Source: an uncultured Bacteroides sp.
Lineage (GTDB): Bacteria > Bacteroidota > Bacteroidia > Bacteroidales > Bacteroidaceae
Assembly: GCF_958445495.1 (NCBI RefSeq)
Contig: NZ_CAUCSQ010000055.1
Span: forward strand, 1-27,362
Reading direction: 5' to 3'
DNA length: 27,362 bases
Part shown: piece by piece, positions 8,249 to 17,496 of the stretch
Numbering within the stretch: the first letter of the stretch is position 1
Layout of the letters: each line of letters opens with the position of its first letter
Notes under the pieces: generated by a model
What the model saw: only the letters and a program-made list of their open reading frames with translations
The model's database searches: none
What the model was told of the DNA's origin: nothing
Program-made: the position numbers and the translations under genes

Positions 8249-9517
8249 CTAATTAATAGTCACAACAACAGGATTATTCAAACAACCGGCATACGTATCA
8301 ATCAGCCGTATAAAATCTTCACGTTCGGAGAAACTCTCTACACTGAGTTCCCAACCGGCATATACCTGATAGGAGTATCCCTTTTCACCCGGTTTCAGTT
8401 TGGCACACCATGTCTTAAGAATACCCGTTCCCTCTTCCGGCGCATGAAACGTTTCCAGCAATTGTTCCTTCGGAATCAGCAACGCCATACCTAGCTCATA
8501 ATCTTTCCCGACCGTCTGTTTATCATGTGTAATCATGGAAATCCATTTCCCGTCATACAACTTCTCCACCGGCTCCTTTGTATTATTATTCGCCACGATA
8601 CCTGTCACCAAAGCTGCGTTTTCCGGAAGCGGAGAAGTGCGTATCTCTTCTTCATACCCGTATTTTCCCGCCCAAATCGTTACTGTCTCATGAACATCGA
8701 CTTTCGTACCGAGAATATCCCATCCGATAAAATCCAACCGGAACACCGAGCGAACAGGGCCTTCCGTTATAATCTCGAAATGAGAAGAATCAATCCTATC
8801 CACCGTATCTTTAAACTCCACTCCCATTCGTATCAGCGTATCCTGCAACTGAACGGCAAGCCCGCCCAATCCGAAAGAATTGGCCGCACTCAGAATGTCG
8901 CATCCCCACTCCCTCAATTCCTGATAAGTATTGTCCGGGCATCCGTCCGCACGGATACCTATCGTATCCAGCACCATTTCCGCCACCCGCTTACCGAATA
9001 AGTCACGGCAATTCCGTCCGTCAAAATAATGGCGGAAGCCCACCTTGTCATTTTCCCATGCCGGACCATCCATCTGGTAAGGATAATTCACCGAACGGGG
9101 TAAATTGTGCTTGCCATGCGTATCGGAACTCAATTCCTCTACCTGACCAGGCGAAATCATCTTTCCGTAACGGATATTAGTACGCCTTTCGAAAGCAGGA
9201 TAATCGGCAGCAGCAACCCAATCCAACAGCAATTCCGCCTTTTCGCCACCTCCCAGTGTATAGACAAAAGCCAGTTCATCCCATACACCGTCCTGATCCA
9301 TATCGTCCACCTGGCACGGAACGTATGTCCCGTCTGCCCTTTTCACCACAGGAAGCAAATCTCCCCCAGTGACATTCAAGTCCGCACGCGAGAACTTGAA
9401 GTTCTCATCCACGCGCTCTATATCCATAGGATTCTGTAACACAATGGAAACAGCGGGTTTCTTCTGACACGAAGAAAGAGCGACTACCAGTGCGCATAAA
9501 AAATATATGATTTTCAT
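8249..9517 (-). CDS. DUF4861-type lipoprotein of unknown function
   Basis: This is a 422-aa lipoprotein with signal MKIIYFLCALVVALSSC and the lipidated Cys at 17. The sequence after the Cys (QKKPAV) lacks an acidic surface-export motif, so it is probably periplasmic. The N-terminal half has the pattern of DUF4861 proteins: a PMDIERVDE segment, then PCQVDDMDQDGVWDELAF (a DxDxDGxxDE, possibly calcium-binding loop), then a GGGEKAELLLDW strand. The remainder has alternating strands rich in aromatic and acidic residues, consistent with a carbohydrate-active beta-fold. In the families I know, this domain occurs in PULs for uronic-acid polysaccharides, but I know of no firm biochemical function. It follows the 1369-aa gene by 19 bases. 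Confidence 0.7.
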   Translation of the reverse strand: MKIIYFLCALVVALSSCQKKPAVSIVLQNPMDIERVDENFKFSRADLNVTGGDLLPVVKRADGTYVPCQVDDMDQDGVWDELAFVYTLGGGEKAELLLDWVAAADYPAFERRTNIRYGKMISPGQVEELSSDTHGKHNLPRSVNYPYQMDGPAWENDKVGFRHYFDGRNCRDLFGKRVAEMVLDTIGIRADGCPDNTYQELREWGCDILSAANSFGLGGLAVQLQDTLIRMGVEFKDTVDRIDSSHFEIITEGPVRSVFRLDFIGWDILGTKVDVHETVTIWAGKYGYEEEIRTSPLPENAALVTGIVANNNTKEPVEKLYDGKWISMITHDKQTVGKDYELGMALLIPKEQLLETFHAPEEGTGILKTWCAKLKPGEKGYSYQVYAGWELSVESFSEREDFIRLIDTYAGCLNNPVVVTIN

Positions 9518-9536
9518 GTAAGCCTTTTATTTGTTA

Positions 9537-12500
9537 TTAATCGGGATAATACTTCTCTGGAGACATATGCGCAGGCATATAAGGCGGCATCCAAAAAGCC
9601 GACTGCCGTTTGAACTTCAAAGAAGTGTCCGGATACCAGTTCTTCCAAGAGGCCGGATCGGTATCTTCTACAGGAGACAACTTCCCTTCTCCATTGCCAT
9701 TGACGGAAGAGACTGCATATTCGTAGACCTTCACTCCTTCCCTGTCCTGCAAACGGTTATCCAACGAACCCGGCATCGCAAATGCCTTGCGGACTCCCTC
9801 AGCGGTATTATCCATGAAATGATTCTCTTTACCTTCATACACCGGACGGAATTCCTTTTCACCTTTCACTCTCCGGTACAAACGATATTTCTGTACTCCA
9901 AGCACTTTTCCCCATGACAACTCTACCCGGTTCTTATCCAGTTTCAGCCAGACACCTTCCGGATAGTGGGGAGCCTCATCCGTCACATAAACCGGATATT
10001 CCTGCGCAAACGAAGCAGCCCTGTTGCCATTCAAAGCAACGGCACGGACATGAATCTTATTCTGATAACCACTCTTAGACAGTTTGCAAGGAGACTGCCC
10101 GGCAGTCTTTACCGCTTTCCAACTTTTACCCCCGTCCGCAGAAACTTCCAACCGTATAGTCTTCACGTGATTCGGATTTTTCCAATACACCAGGAATTGA
10201 TTCTTTTCATATTCCACGTCTGTGATTTCAGCAGGCAGCGGCAGTGCCTTCCCCGTCGTATATTCCCAGTTATGTTCACCGACCGGCAGCGTCACCACCG
10301 CCCGACCGGCTTTCACCGTAACAGGTTGAGCTGCTCCGTCTATATAAAAAGTACCTTTGGCAGCCAATCCCATGAAAGTCACTTTGGCAGGCTTCAATGC
10401 TTTAAACACACCGGACAGGGTTCCGTCCACCGCACGGGTCAAAGCCACTGCCGCTTCATTGTCAGTTTCCAAAGACAGTCCCAGCCCGTCCGCAGCCATT
10501 TCAGTCCCCCGGATTAAAGCCAATTGCAGGCTACCGTCCTTCATCCGCCGAATCACGCCCGCCTTCCCATGAAAGGCTTCCTGCTCCGTACGATACTCCA
10601 ACACCTTTCCTGCACGGAACACCAAGTCCTCACTTTGAGGAGCACAGATACCTGTCACCCCTTCGGGATAAGCATCCTGCTTTGCCGGAATAAAATCGGT
10701 GACATCTTTCGTCTTCAACAAAGGAATATGCTTCAAACTTCCTTTCAATGGAACCACCTCGCCCTTCTTATGTGAAACCAATGTAAGTAATGAGCCGAAC
10801 GCATCACGATAAAATCCTTTGGAAGTAGCCGTTTCCGCAACCGTCCAATAATCATCGCGCGCTTTTTTGGACAAGAAAGTAATCTGCGGATACTCAAATC
10901 CCTTTCCGGTAAACCATGAGAAACGATGCGCCGCTCTCCAGTTAGTTCCCGTTTCATCAAAAATCAAATAATAATCCGTGCCGACCAGCAGGATACTGCG
11001 CGACTGGTATTCCGGCCAGCTATACAAGTCCTTTCCGGTGGCAGGCAGCAATTCCGCAAACTGTGCAATGCCCAAGTCATAAAGAGGAGCTGTCAGCTCA
11101 TTCATCCCAATGGTTCGGAACTCTCCGTTCTTCATCACACCGAAGTTGGTGATACCGTCCAGATTATTCGTGATATGGTCGCCGGCATTCTCATTCTCGT
11201 GTCCGGTAAACAACTGTCCCTGTGCATAGAAATAAATACCTCCGGAGTTTCCCTGCGCCTGATTTCCCCAACGGTAGTTAGGGCCCTTATCCACTTGTTC
11301 CAAATGGATGGACAATTCTTCCGGTGTATCCACCCCTGCCCGGAGCACAATGCCATGCCCCACATATTTACAACTCTTCAAGTGCGGATTCGTCCCACGG
11401 TTATCCACCGCATGCATCCGCTTATATACTTCAGACCAATCCGAATTCTTGGATTTATGCTCCAGTTCCTTACCAAACTTGCCTGCCCAAAATATATTCT
11501 CGGCTACTATCGGCTCATAATTGAACAACCACTCCCCCAACTCGGACAATGAACAGGGACGGTCGAAAGTCGTTCCCCCCCCGTGCGCACCGTGAGCCGG
11601 ATACTGGCGGGTAAAACGTTCCTCGTCCAACTCGTCTCCCGGTTTCCATCCTTCAGGATATCCTGGCTTTGCCCCCTTTACATTTCTATAATTATAGACA
11701 GGAGCAGTCAGCATGTCCACCAACCATTTTCCTCTCTCCGCCATATACGGACTGGCAAAGCGATTTTTCCCGTCATACAGTTCACCTGCAATATTCGAAT
11801 GTCCTGTCGGACGCAGATAAGCCCAGTTATAAACCCCCAGGCTCTCCACCCAACGACCGCCCTTGCCTTCAAAAGCCCTCACTTCGGGACGTGTATAAAA
11901 CACTCCATAAATCTCCAGGCATTTCTCGAAGAAGTCTCCCCACTCTTTAGCCATCGTGTGCTCCGGAAACAAGTACGATACCTGCATCGGCACGCACCAG
12001 CCGTCGGCAGCCATGTTTGCCGTACCGGCCAACGAGTTGCGGATAGCATTCATCTCTTCGAGCATATTCACATAACCGCCGAGGATAAACAAAGCCTTCA
12101 CCGTCTTCCGCTGCTTTTCTGTCAGGCTGCGGGCATAGAATAAATACCCTTCCACCAGCTTGGAGTACACCGGGCGATGTTCTATCGAATGAATCCCCGG
12201 ATAAAAGTTCAGCCCCATCGGATAATAAGCAAAGGCAGACGAAATCATGTTTTTATAGAAACTCTCCGCCGTCTGTCCTGTATGGTCTTTTACAAACAGA
12301 TTTTCCGGTTGCTTCTTGTCGTCTCCGTATTCCAGCTCCCAGTCCTTTATCCTGTCCAAGCTCAAAGCCGCATATTGCTGATGAAGCATCTGCACATATC
12401 GGTACGACAAAAAATCCGATTTGTGTGCACCGCCATTAGCGGCAATCTTGTCAATACGTTTATTAAATTCCTTCACTTCTTTCTGTCCCTGTTCTTCAGA

Positions 12501-13646
12501 GAAGAAAGTAATTGCCGTAGAACGGCTTCCGTCCACAAGCGGATAGTTGAAGTACAACTTCTTTTCATCATAACGGAAATAAATACTCAGATCCGGTGCC
12601 GGTTGCCAAATACCGTACTGGTGGTCGTCCCACTTCTGATGCTCATATACAAATACCCCCAACTCATCCGCATTCTTACCTTCTTCCCAGAAAGACATGA
12701 CCGGTGTCTGCTCCCTCACGGAGTTTCCACCAAACGGAGAGATACGAAAAATCATCTCCTTTGCAGGGTCTTCTATCCATCCCATTCCCGTCCAGTGCGG
12801 GTCTTCCTGCGAGTAACTGGTATGCACAGGCGTGTCAATGCCTATCCATTGTGAAGCCTTGTCGAATACACGATCCCACTGCGTACCGAAACGTTTCATC
12901 GGAGCAAAATTCTCCCAGCACATGTCCAGATACACCTCGTCTTCCTTCGACAATCCCGTCATCTCTTCTTCCAGAATGACAAACGGATACCCCTGTATCA
13001 TCTTCACCCATGCAGTATAAGTCGCATTTCCGACAAAATAATACTTCACCCGGTATGTCACAAACAATTCGCCCACCTCAACCGGAACGGTCTCTATCCG
13101 TTCCACTTTCTTATGATGGGCATACAACACATTATTCCCGATCCTCCGTTCACCCTTCCGGACGGACATTACCGGAGCCGGAGCCTTTCCGGCTTCCACT
13201 GGCTGCGACTTGGGAAGGTACACAGCCATATCTTCATTACCTATCAAAAACTCTTTCTCTTCTGATGCCACCACCAAAGGGCGGGATACCGCTACCGGCT
13301 TCCGGCCGGTGGCCGCTAATTCATATGCATACTTTCCGCCCTGTGGCAATGTAGCAAAGAAGTTCACCCTGGCACGTTGCAGCAGTCCGTTCTTTACCAC
13401 CTTCTCCGATAGTTGGAAAGGGACAGGCTTATCCTGCCCCTTATCTATCAACGAAAGCATTTCTTCTTTCACTCCCCCGTCAAAATCCACCACATAACTA
13501 ATCAGTGTACGCGGCCAGTTGTATGTCGGCAAGTCAATCACATCCTGTTTCTCAAACAAAACCGATTGCCCCGCAACCATGCGCACCTGCGCCTGCATAC
13601 AAGCGGCAAGTATTATCAACAGGGAAAATATGATACGTGTTTTCAT
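9537..13646 (-). CDS. large exported multidomain protein, putative lyase/hydrolase with C-terminal Fn3-like domains
   Basis: I do not recognise the family of this 1369-aa protein, the largest in the PUL. The signal peptide contains LAAC (Cys 16) and a possible signal peptidase I site after MQA. Residues about 25-400 look like a beta-sandwich. About 400-730 is helix-rich. About 730-1130 is again beta-rich, and about 1137-1215 and 1227-1320 look like two fibronectin-III-type domains (VYWKNP and ELSWGKV with KYRLYRR are typical strand motifs). Candidate functional motifs are HGAHGGGTTFDRP (about 684-696) and GHENENAGDHITNN (about 811-825), rich in His, Asn and Asp. The beta-sandwich/toroid/beta-sandwich order resembles large polysaccharide lyases. 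An 8-base G tract lies inside the first motif. It starts 11 bases after the GH105 stop codon. Confidence 0.6.
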   Translation of the reverse strand: MKTRIIFSLLIILAACMQAQVRMVAGQSVLFEKQDVIDLPTYNWPRTLISYVVDFDGGVKEEMLSLIDKGQDKPVPFQLSEKVVKNGLLQRARVNFFATLPQGGKYAYELAATGRKPVAVSRPLVVASEEKEFLIGNEDMAVYLPKSQPVEAGKAPAPVMSVRKGERRIGNNVLYAHHKKVERIETVPVEVGELFVTYRVKYYFVGNATYTAWVKMIQGYPFVILEEEMTGLSKEDEVYLDMCWENFAPMKRFGTQWDRVFDKASQWIGIDTPVHTSYSQEDPHWTGMGWIEDPAKEMIFRISPFGGNSVREQTPVMSFWEEGKNADELGVFVYEHQKWDDHQYGIWQPAPDLSIYFRYDEKKLYFNYPLVDGSRSTAITFFSEEQGQKEVKEFNKRIDKIAANGGAHKSDFLSYRYVQMLHQQYAALSLDRIKDWELEYGDDKKQPENLFVKDHTGQTAESFYKNMISSAFAYYPMGLNFYPGIHSIEHRPVYSKLVEGYLFYARSLTEKQRKTVKALFILGGYVNMLEEMNAIRNSLAGTANMAADGWCVPMQVSYLFPEHTMAKEWGDFFEKCLEIYGVFYTRPEVRAFEGKGGRWVESLGVYNWAYLRPTGHSNIAGELYDGKNRFASPYMAERGKWLVDMLTAPVYNYRNVKGAKPGYPEGWKPGDELDEERFTRQYPAHGAHGGGTTFDRPCSLSELGEWLFNYEPIVAENIFWAGKFGKELEHKSKNSDWSEVYKRMHAVDNRGTNPHLKSCKYVGHGIVLRAGVDTPEELSIHLEQVDKGPNYRWGNQAQGNSGGIYFYAQGQLFTGHENENAGDHITNNLDGITNFGVMKNGEFRTIGMNELTAPLYDLGIAQFAELLPATGKDLYSWPEYQSRSILLVGTDYYLIFDETGTNWRAAHRFSWFTGKGFEYPQITFLSKKARDDYWTVAETATSKGFYRDAFGSLLTLVSHKKGEVVPLKGSLKHIPLLKTKDVTDFIPAKQDAYPEGVTGICAPQSEDLVFRAGKVLEYRTEQEAFHGKAGVIRRMKDGSLQLALIRGTEMAADGLGLSLETDNEAAVALTRAVDGTLSGVFKALKPAKVTFMGLAAKGTFYIDGAAQPVTVKAGRAVVTLPVGEHNWEYTTGKALPLPAEITDVEYEKNQFLVYWKNPNHVKTIRLEVSADGGKSWKAVKTAGQSPCKLSKSGYQNKIHVRAVALNGNRAASFAQEYPVYVTDEAPHYPEGVWLKLDKNRVELSWGKVLGVQKYRLYRRVKGEKEFRPVYEGKENHFMDNTAEGVRKAFAMPGSLDNRLQDREGVKVYEYAVSSVNGNGEGKLSPVEDTDPASWKNWYPDTSLKFKRQSAFWMPPYMPAHMSPEKYYPD

Positions 13647-13657
13647 GGAAAAGTCAA

Positions 13658-14830
13658 TTACTGGTTCGTATTAAAGTCTGTGACCAAAGCATAGGCACAC
13701 CACAGCACGGGAGCTTGTCCGTGAAGGTCGCCCGTCAACGCAAGGCGATTGATATAGTGGTCGCGGCTATTTTCTATCATCGTGCCCTCGCATACCGCTT
13801 TCACATCGCCCGCCTCGTTGATATAACCGCATAGAGCAATCCACCCCTTACGGGCAGCCTCTCCATACTCTTTCGCATCCAGCCAACCTTTCTTCACCCC
13901 TACTATCATGGCATATGTGAACATGGCACTTCCCGATGTCTCTTCCCATAATTCCGGATCGTCCACCAGTTGTCTCCACATTCCTTCTTCGTTCTGTGTC
14001 GATTTCAACGTCTTCATCATTTTCAGATAAGCAGCCATAATCGCAGGTCTTTCCGGATTATTTTCCGGCAGGACACGCAGTAATTCCGCCATTCCCACTG
14101 CCATCCAGCCGTTGGCACGCCCCCAACAATAATGTGCGGAAGGGGCATGGTAGAACAGCCCGTTTCCGAGTTGAAGTGAATCCAGATAGACAACCATTTC
14201 ACGAGCGGCACGATTAATGTATTTTTCATCCTTCGTCACCCGATATGCCTGCGCCTGAATAGCGGTAATCATAAACATATCATCCATCCAAAGACGTGTC
14301 TGCCATGAATATCCTTTATACGCCCACAATCTTTCATCTTCCGTCAACTCCTGTTCAGCCGGAGCATCCCACTGGGTATCCGCATACTTCATGCCCATTT
14401 CCAGATACTTCTCATCCTTCGTTTGCAGATACAACTCCAAAGGAATAGTACCGAAAACATTGTTATCCACATGATTCGCTTTGGGCTGCAAATAAGCCTC
14501 GGTGGTGAGAAGCGGTTGGAAACGTGCTTCCAGCCGTTCCTTCAACCCTACATTATGTGTAGACTGCGCAAACCAAAGTCCGCCGAGCCAGGTACATACA
14601 TCCGGGTAGGTGACTTGTGTACGCGGTTCGTTCACCCGCAACGGACTGCCATACTGCGAATGCCACTGTTTCAGAAAACGGTCGGATATCTTATTTCCCA
14701 CCGCCACCGGGTCAGCTTCCGGTGGAAAATCCATCAGTAAACGATCCACCTTATTATGCCCGCCGAATGTGAAAGCGCAAATCACAGCCACACCAGCCAG
14801 CACAACTCCTATTATACCATATTTCTTCAT
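13658..14830 (-). CDS. GH105/GH88-type unsaturated uronyl hydrolase (second copy)
   Basis: This 390-aa protein has an N-terminal hydrophobic segment (residues 5-22) that is a signal peptide or anchor. A Cys at 18 is preceded by AVI, a poor lipobox. The toroid carries RLWMDDMFM with the likely catalytic Asp D183, the WGRANGW motif, and a C-terminal HGQAP segment, all typical of GH105. It would remove a 4,5-unsaturated uronic acid from lyase-generated oligosaccharides. It shares only the family motifs with the GH105 at 5080-6228, so the two probably act on different linkages or aglycones. The gap to the SUMF1-like gene upstream is 43 bases, with no promoter box seen. Confidence 0.9.
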   Translation of the reverse strand: MKKYGIIGVVLAGVAVICAFTFGGHNKVDRLLMDFPPEADPVAVGNKISDRFLKQWHSQYGSPLRVNEPRTQVTYPDVCTWLGGLWFAQSTHNVGLKERLEARFQPLLTTEAYLQPKANHVDNNVFGTIPLELYLQTKDEKYLEMGMKYADTQWDAPAEQELTEDERLWAYKGYSWQTRLWMDDMFMITAIQAQAYRVTKDEKYINRAAREMVVYLDSLQLGNGLFYHAPSAHYCWGRANGWMAVGMAELLRVLPENNPERPAIMAAYLKMMKTLKSTQNEEGMWRQLVDDPELWEETSGSAMFTYAMIVGVKKGWLDAKEYGEAARKGWIALCGYINEAGDVKAVCEGTMIENSRDHYINRLALTGDLHGQAPVLWCAYALVTDFNTNQ

Positions 14831-14873
14831 TACTCTTACCTATTAAAAATTCAAATCCTCAAAAAACTACTCC

Positions 14874-15923
14874 TTACTGTACGTCTTCCAGTTTCGGATG
14901 CACCAGTCTGAAACCAATCAATTTGTTACGCTTGCTTACCGGAAATGCGCTGCGTGCAGAAACCCGGCAGGCGTTCATGTTTGTATTCCATCCACCACCA
15001 CGGCAAATGCGCTTCTGCGGTATATCCGACGGCAAAGATTCCGGCCCTAGCGGATTTACCTGGTCTTCTCCGCTATACTCGTCATACCAGTCAAGGCAAG
15101 CTTCCGCCACATTGCCGGACATATCATACAGCCCCAACTCGTTCGGCTGCTTCTTTCCCACCTCTTCCGGCCAGAACTGCATCGCAGTCTGTCCTTCGGG
15201 CAGGCGGTAACAATTGGAAAGATTATATCCCACTTCATCAAAGTTATTGCTTCCCGCATAAACCGTCGCCGCTCTTTTTCTGCCGCCACGCGCTGCAAAC
15301 TCCCACTGTGCTTCGGTAGGCAGGGTAAAATGTAATCCTGTGATTTCATTCAGCTTCGTACAGAAAGACTGCATTTCGCTGAAAAGACGGTTATCCATCG
15401 GCAAACGGGTAGTAGCAAGATCTTTCCATGAGAAACTTTCCCATTTACCCATTACATATGAATACAGTTCCTGCGTCACCTCAAACTTGCAGATATAGTA
15501 ATCATCCAAAGTCACTTTGTGCACCGGAAGCTCATGGATATGCACTCCTTCTCCTTGCTCCGCAGTAGCTCCCATTAGGAACGTACCGCCATTAACAAAT
15601 ACCATATCCTCTTTCAAGAACTTCTCGAAGAACTTCACACGTTCCGGACGCGTAACTGACGACCAGATATCTGGCGCATCCAACGGATAATATTCATCCA
15701 GCCCCGTATTCTTATTGGCAGTGACTCTTGGAATCTTACTTGCATTAATAGTAGCCGCATCAAACAGAGAAGGTCCTTCTTCTATCGGTTCCGAACCAAA
15801 GTAGGCATCACCCGGTTCTGCCGGACGCGATACATATTCATATTCATCATTATCACTGCAAGAAGCACCTGCCATAACCAAAGCAGCGCCCAGCATTATA
15901 TATTTCAATGTTTTTATCATCAT
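14874..15923 (-). CDS. SUMF1/FGE-fold lipoprotein, probably not a sulfatase activator
   Basis: The open frame reaches 16001, overlapping the SusD gene, but only the ATG at 15923 (or 15920) yields a lipoprotein signal (MMIKTLKYIM..GASC, Cys 22), so that start is chosen (349 aa). After the Cys, SDNDEYE matches the acidic lipoprotein export signal, suggesting cell-surface exposure. Residues about 105-345 carry FGE-sulfatase family motifs: VNGGTFLMG, LPTEAQWEFAARGG, GLYDMSGNVAE and RGGGW...GFRL. In true formylglycine-generating enzymes two Cys follow RGGSW. Here the first position is T314 and only the second, C319, remains. No sulfatase is visible. It occupies the slot after SusD usually held by a surface glycan-binding protein, which is a plausible role. 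Confidence 0.85.
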   Translation of the reverse strand: MMIKTLKYIMLGAALVMAGASCSDNDEYEYVSRPAEPGDAYFGSEPIEEGPSLFDAATINASKIPRVTANKNTGLDEYYPLDAPDIWSSVTRPERVKFFEKFLKEDMVFVNGGTFLMGATAEQGEGVHIHELPVHKVTLDDYYICKFEVTQELYSYVMGKWESFSWKDLATTRLPMDNRLFSEMQSFCTKLNEITGLHFTLPTEAQWEFAARGGRKRAATVYAGSNNFDEVGYNLSNCYRLPEGQTAMQFWPEEVGKKQPNELGLYDMSGNVAEACLDWYDEYSGEDQVNPLGPESLPSDIPQKRICRGGGWNTNMNACRVSARSAFPVSKRNKLIGFRLVHPKLEDVQ

Positions 15924-15954
15924 AGTTTTCTTTTTTATGAGTGTTAACCAACGA

Positions 15955-17484
15955 TTAATATCCGTCATTCTGCCACATGATATCCTTGTTGCCATAAGCA
16001 AGTATATCCGCTAGGGGAATAGGCGCCAGCTTATTGTATGGCTTCATTGCATAGGTAGGCTGTTCGCTTGTCTCATTATATCCTTCGTCTTTCAGGGCAA
16101 AATGCGCTGCCATAGCTTCTTCCGCCAAATCCCATCGGATAAGGTCCGGCCAGCGGATACCTTCGAAAGAGAATTCTACAAAACGTTCCTTGACCAGATA
16201 ATCGAATACCGCCTTCTTGTCGGGAAAGTCGCTTGCCGACTTTCCCGACAACCCCGCACGCTTCCTTACATCATTGATAATAGGCAATATATCCGTAGAC
16301 AGATAAGTAGCATAATCCACCTCGTTCAACGCTTCCGCATACATCAGCTTCACGTCCGTATAGCGCAGGATAGGAATATTATTTCCCCATTCATCGACAG
16401 CCGTCGGCGCATTCTTGGTTGCTCTCAAGAATTTCCGTGCCAGATATACGTCGGGCTGCGGAGCACTCTTGTCAAGATAGAGGTTGTTGACAATCGTCAA
16501 ATCCCTTCTCTTATCGTTAGCCTCGTAAACTCCATCATTAGCAATGGACATGGACGCACGGATAGAACCGGAAGCACCATTGAACGTTATGCCGTTCAAC
16601 TTCGCATAGTCCCCTTTGTCCTTGTTCAAAGTAGAAGGGATAAACCAGCCGCTGAAGCTCTGGCTCAATCCCAAAGCCTTGCCCGCAGTACCGCCCAAAT
16701 ACTGAACTTCCCACACACGTTCTTTCCCGTTATTGTATTCGTCGCTGAAACAATCCTCATACTTATCCGCCAGTTTATACAGCGTACCGTCTTTTTCAAC
16801 TACTTGCGACAGATATTCCACCGCTTTCGGGTAATCGTGTATATACATATAGGTACGTCCCAACATTCCGGCAGCAGCATATCTCGTAACCCGTCCCGCT
16901 TCACTGCTTGCCCAGCTTTCGGGCAGCCTGCCAAATGCGTCCTTGAAGTCGGAAATCGCCTGCGCGTAAGTATCCGCCTGACTGGAGCGTGGTATCTTAT
17001 ACACCTCTTCACGAGACATCTCCTTGGTTATCAACGGAGCACCGCCCCAACACCAGGCAAACTGGAGATAAGCCAGTCCGCGGAGCGCATACGCCTCACC
17101 AGTGATATACGCCTTACGGTCTTCGTCCGTGAAAGCCACTGCATCAATCCTGTCCAAAAGCTGGTTGCAACGGAACACCAGTGTCCACCAAGCTGACCAA
17201 GGCTTTGACCATCTGCTCTCCATCGGCGTATCCATGAAACGTCCTATCGGAGTGGAATTGCGCACCTCGTCGGAACGGGTGACAAGTACTTCCATATAAT
17301 TCTTATTGTATATAGTCTGCAACTGTGCATAACAACCATTAATCGCCGTTTCAAAGTCCTGCGGTGTCTTATAATAGTTCTGGTCGGTATAGATAGAAGG
17401 CTGGTCTACATCGAGGTAGCCCTCGCAAGAAGAAAGCGAGAAGACAAATCCTATACCTATGATTAATTTATAGAATGATTTCAT
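15955..17484 (-). CDS. SusD/RagB family outer-membrane glycan-binding lipoprotein
   Basis: This is a 509-aa protein with lipoprotein signal MKSFYKLIIGIGFVFSLSSC (Cys 20). The next residues, EGYLDVDQP, are the usual SusD start. The TPR-rich SusD fold shows in ETAINGCYAQLQ, EAYALRGLAYLQFAWCWGGAPL, RYAAAGMLGRTYMY and the C-terminal FSFEGIRWPDLIRW. It sits on the cell surface and delivers oligosaccharides to its SusC partner. It begins 12 bases after the SusC stop codon, as is standard for the pair. Ligand specificity cannot be predicted from sequence. Confidence 0.97.
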   Translation of the reverse strand: MKSFYKLIIGIGFVFSLSSCEGYLDVDQPSIYTDQNYYKTPQDFETAINGCYAQLQTIYNKNYMEVLVTRSDEVRNSTPIGRFMDTPMESRWSKPWSAWWTLVFRCNQLLDRIDAVAFTDEDRKAYITGEAYALRGLAYLQFAWCWGGAPLITKEMSREEVYKIPRSSQADTYAQAISDFKDAFGRLPESWASSEAGRVTRYAAAGMLGRTYMYIHDYPKAVEYLSQVVEKDGTLYKLADKYEDCFSDEYNNGKERVWEVQYLGGTAGKALGLSQSFSGWFIPSTLNKDKGDYAKLNGITFNGASGSIRASMSIANDGVYEANDKRRDLTIVNNLYLDKSAPQPDVYLARKFLRATKNAPTAVDEWGNNIPILRYTDVKLMYAEALNEVDYATYLSTDILPIINDVRKRAGLSGKSASDFPDKKAVFDYLVKERFVEFSFEGIRWPDLIRWDLAEEAMAAHFALKDEGYNETSEQPTYAMKPYNKLAPIPLADILAYGNKDIMWQNDGY

Positions 17485-17496
17485 GATGACGATAGA

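Noticed and set aside
14874..15923. Sulfated-glycan PUL suggested by the FGE-family protein
   Set aside because: No sulfatase gene (CxPxR signature context) is visible and the FGE-like protein lacks one catalytic Cys.
15924..16001. Longer start for the SUMF1-like gene overlapping SusD
   Set aside because: The extra 26 residues overlap the SusD coding end and would bury the lipoprotein signal peptide. The ATG at 15923 restores a normal signal sequence.
16102..17196. 364-codon + strand open frame opposite the SusD gene, and similar long frames at 6311-7024, 9966-10517, 10926-11552 and 19093-19776
   Set aside because: They lie antisense to well-supported genes, have low-complexity His/Arg/Ile-rich translations without family motifs, and arise from codon bias of the minus-strand genes.
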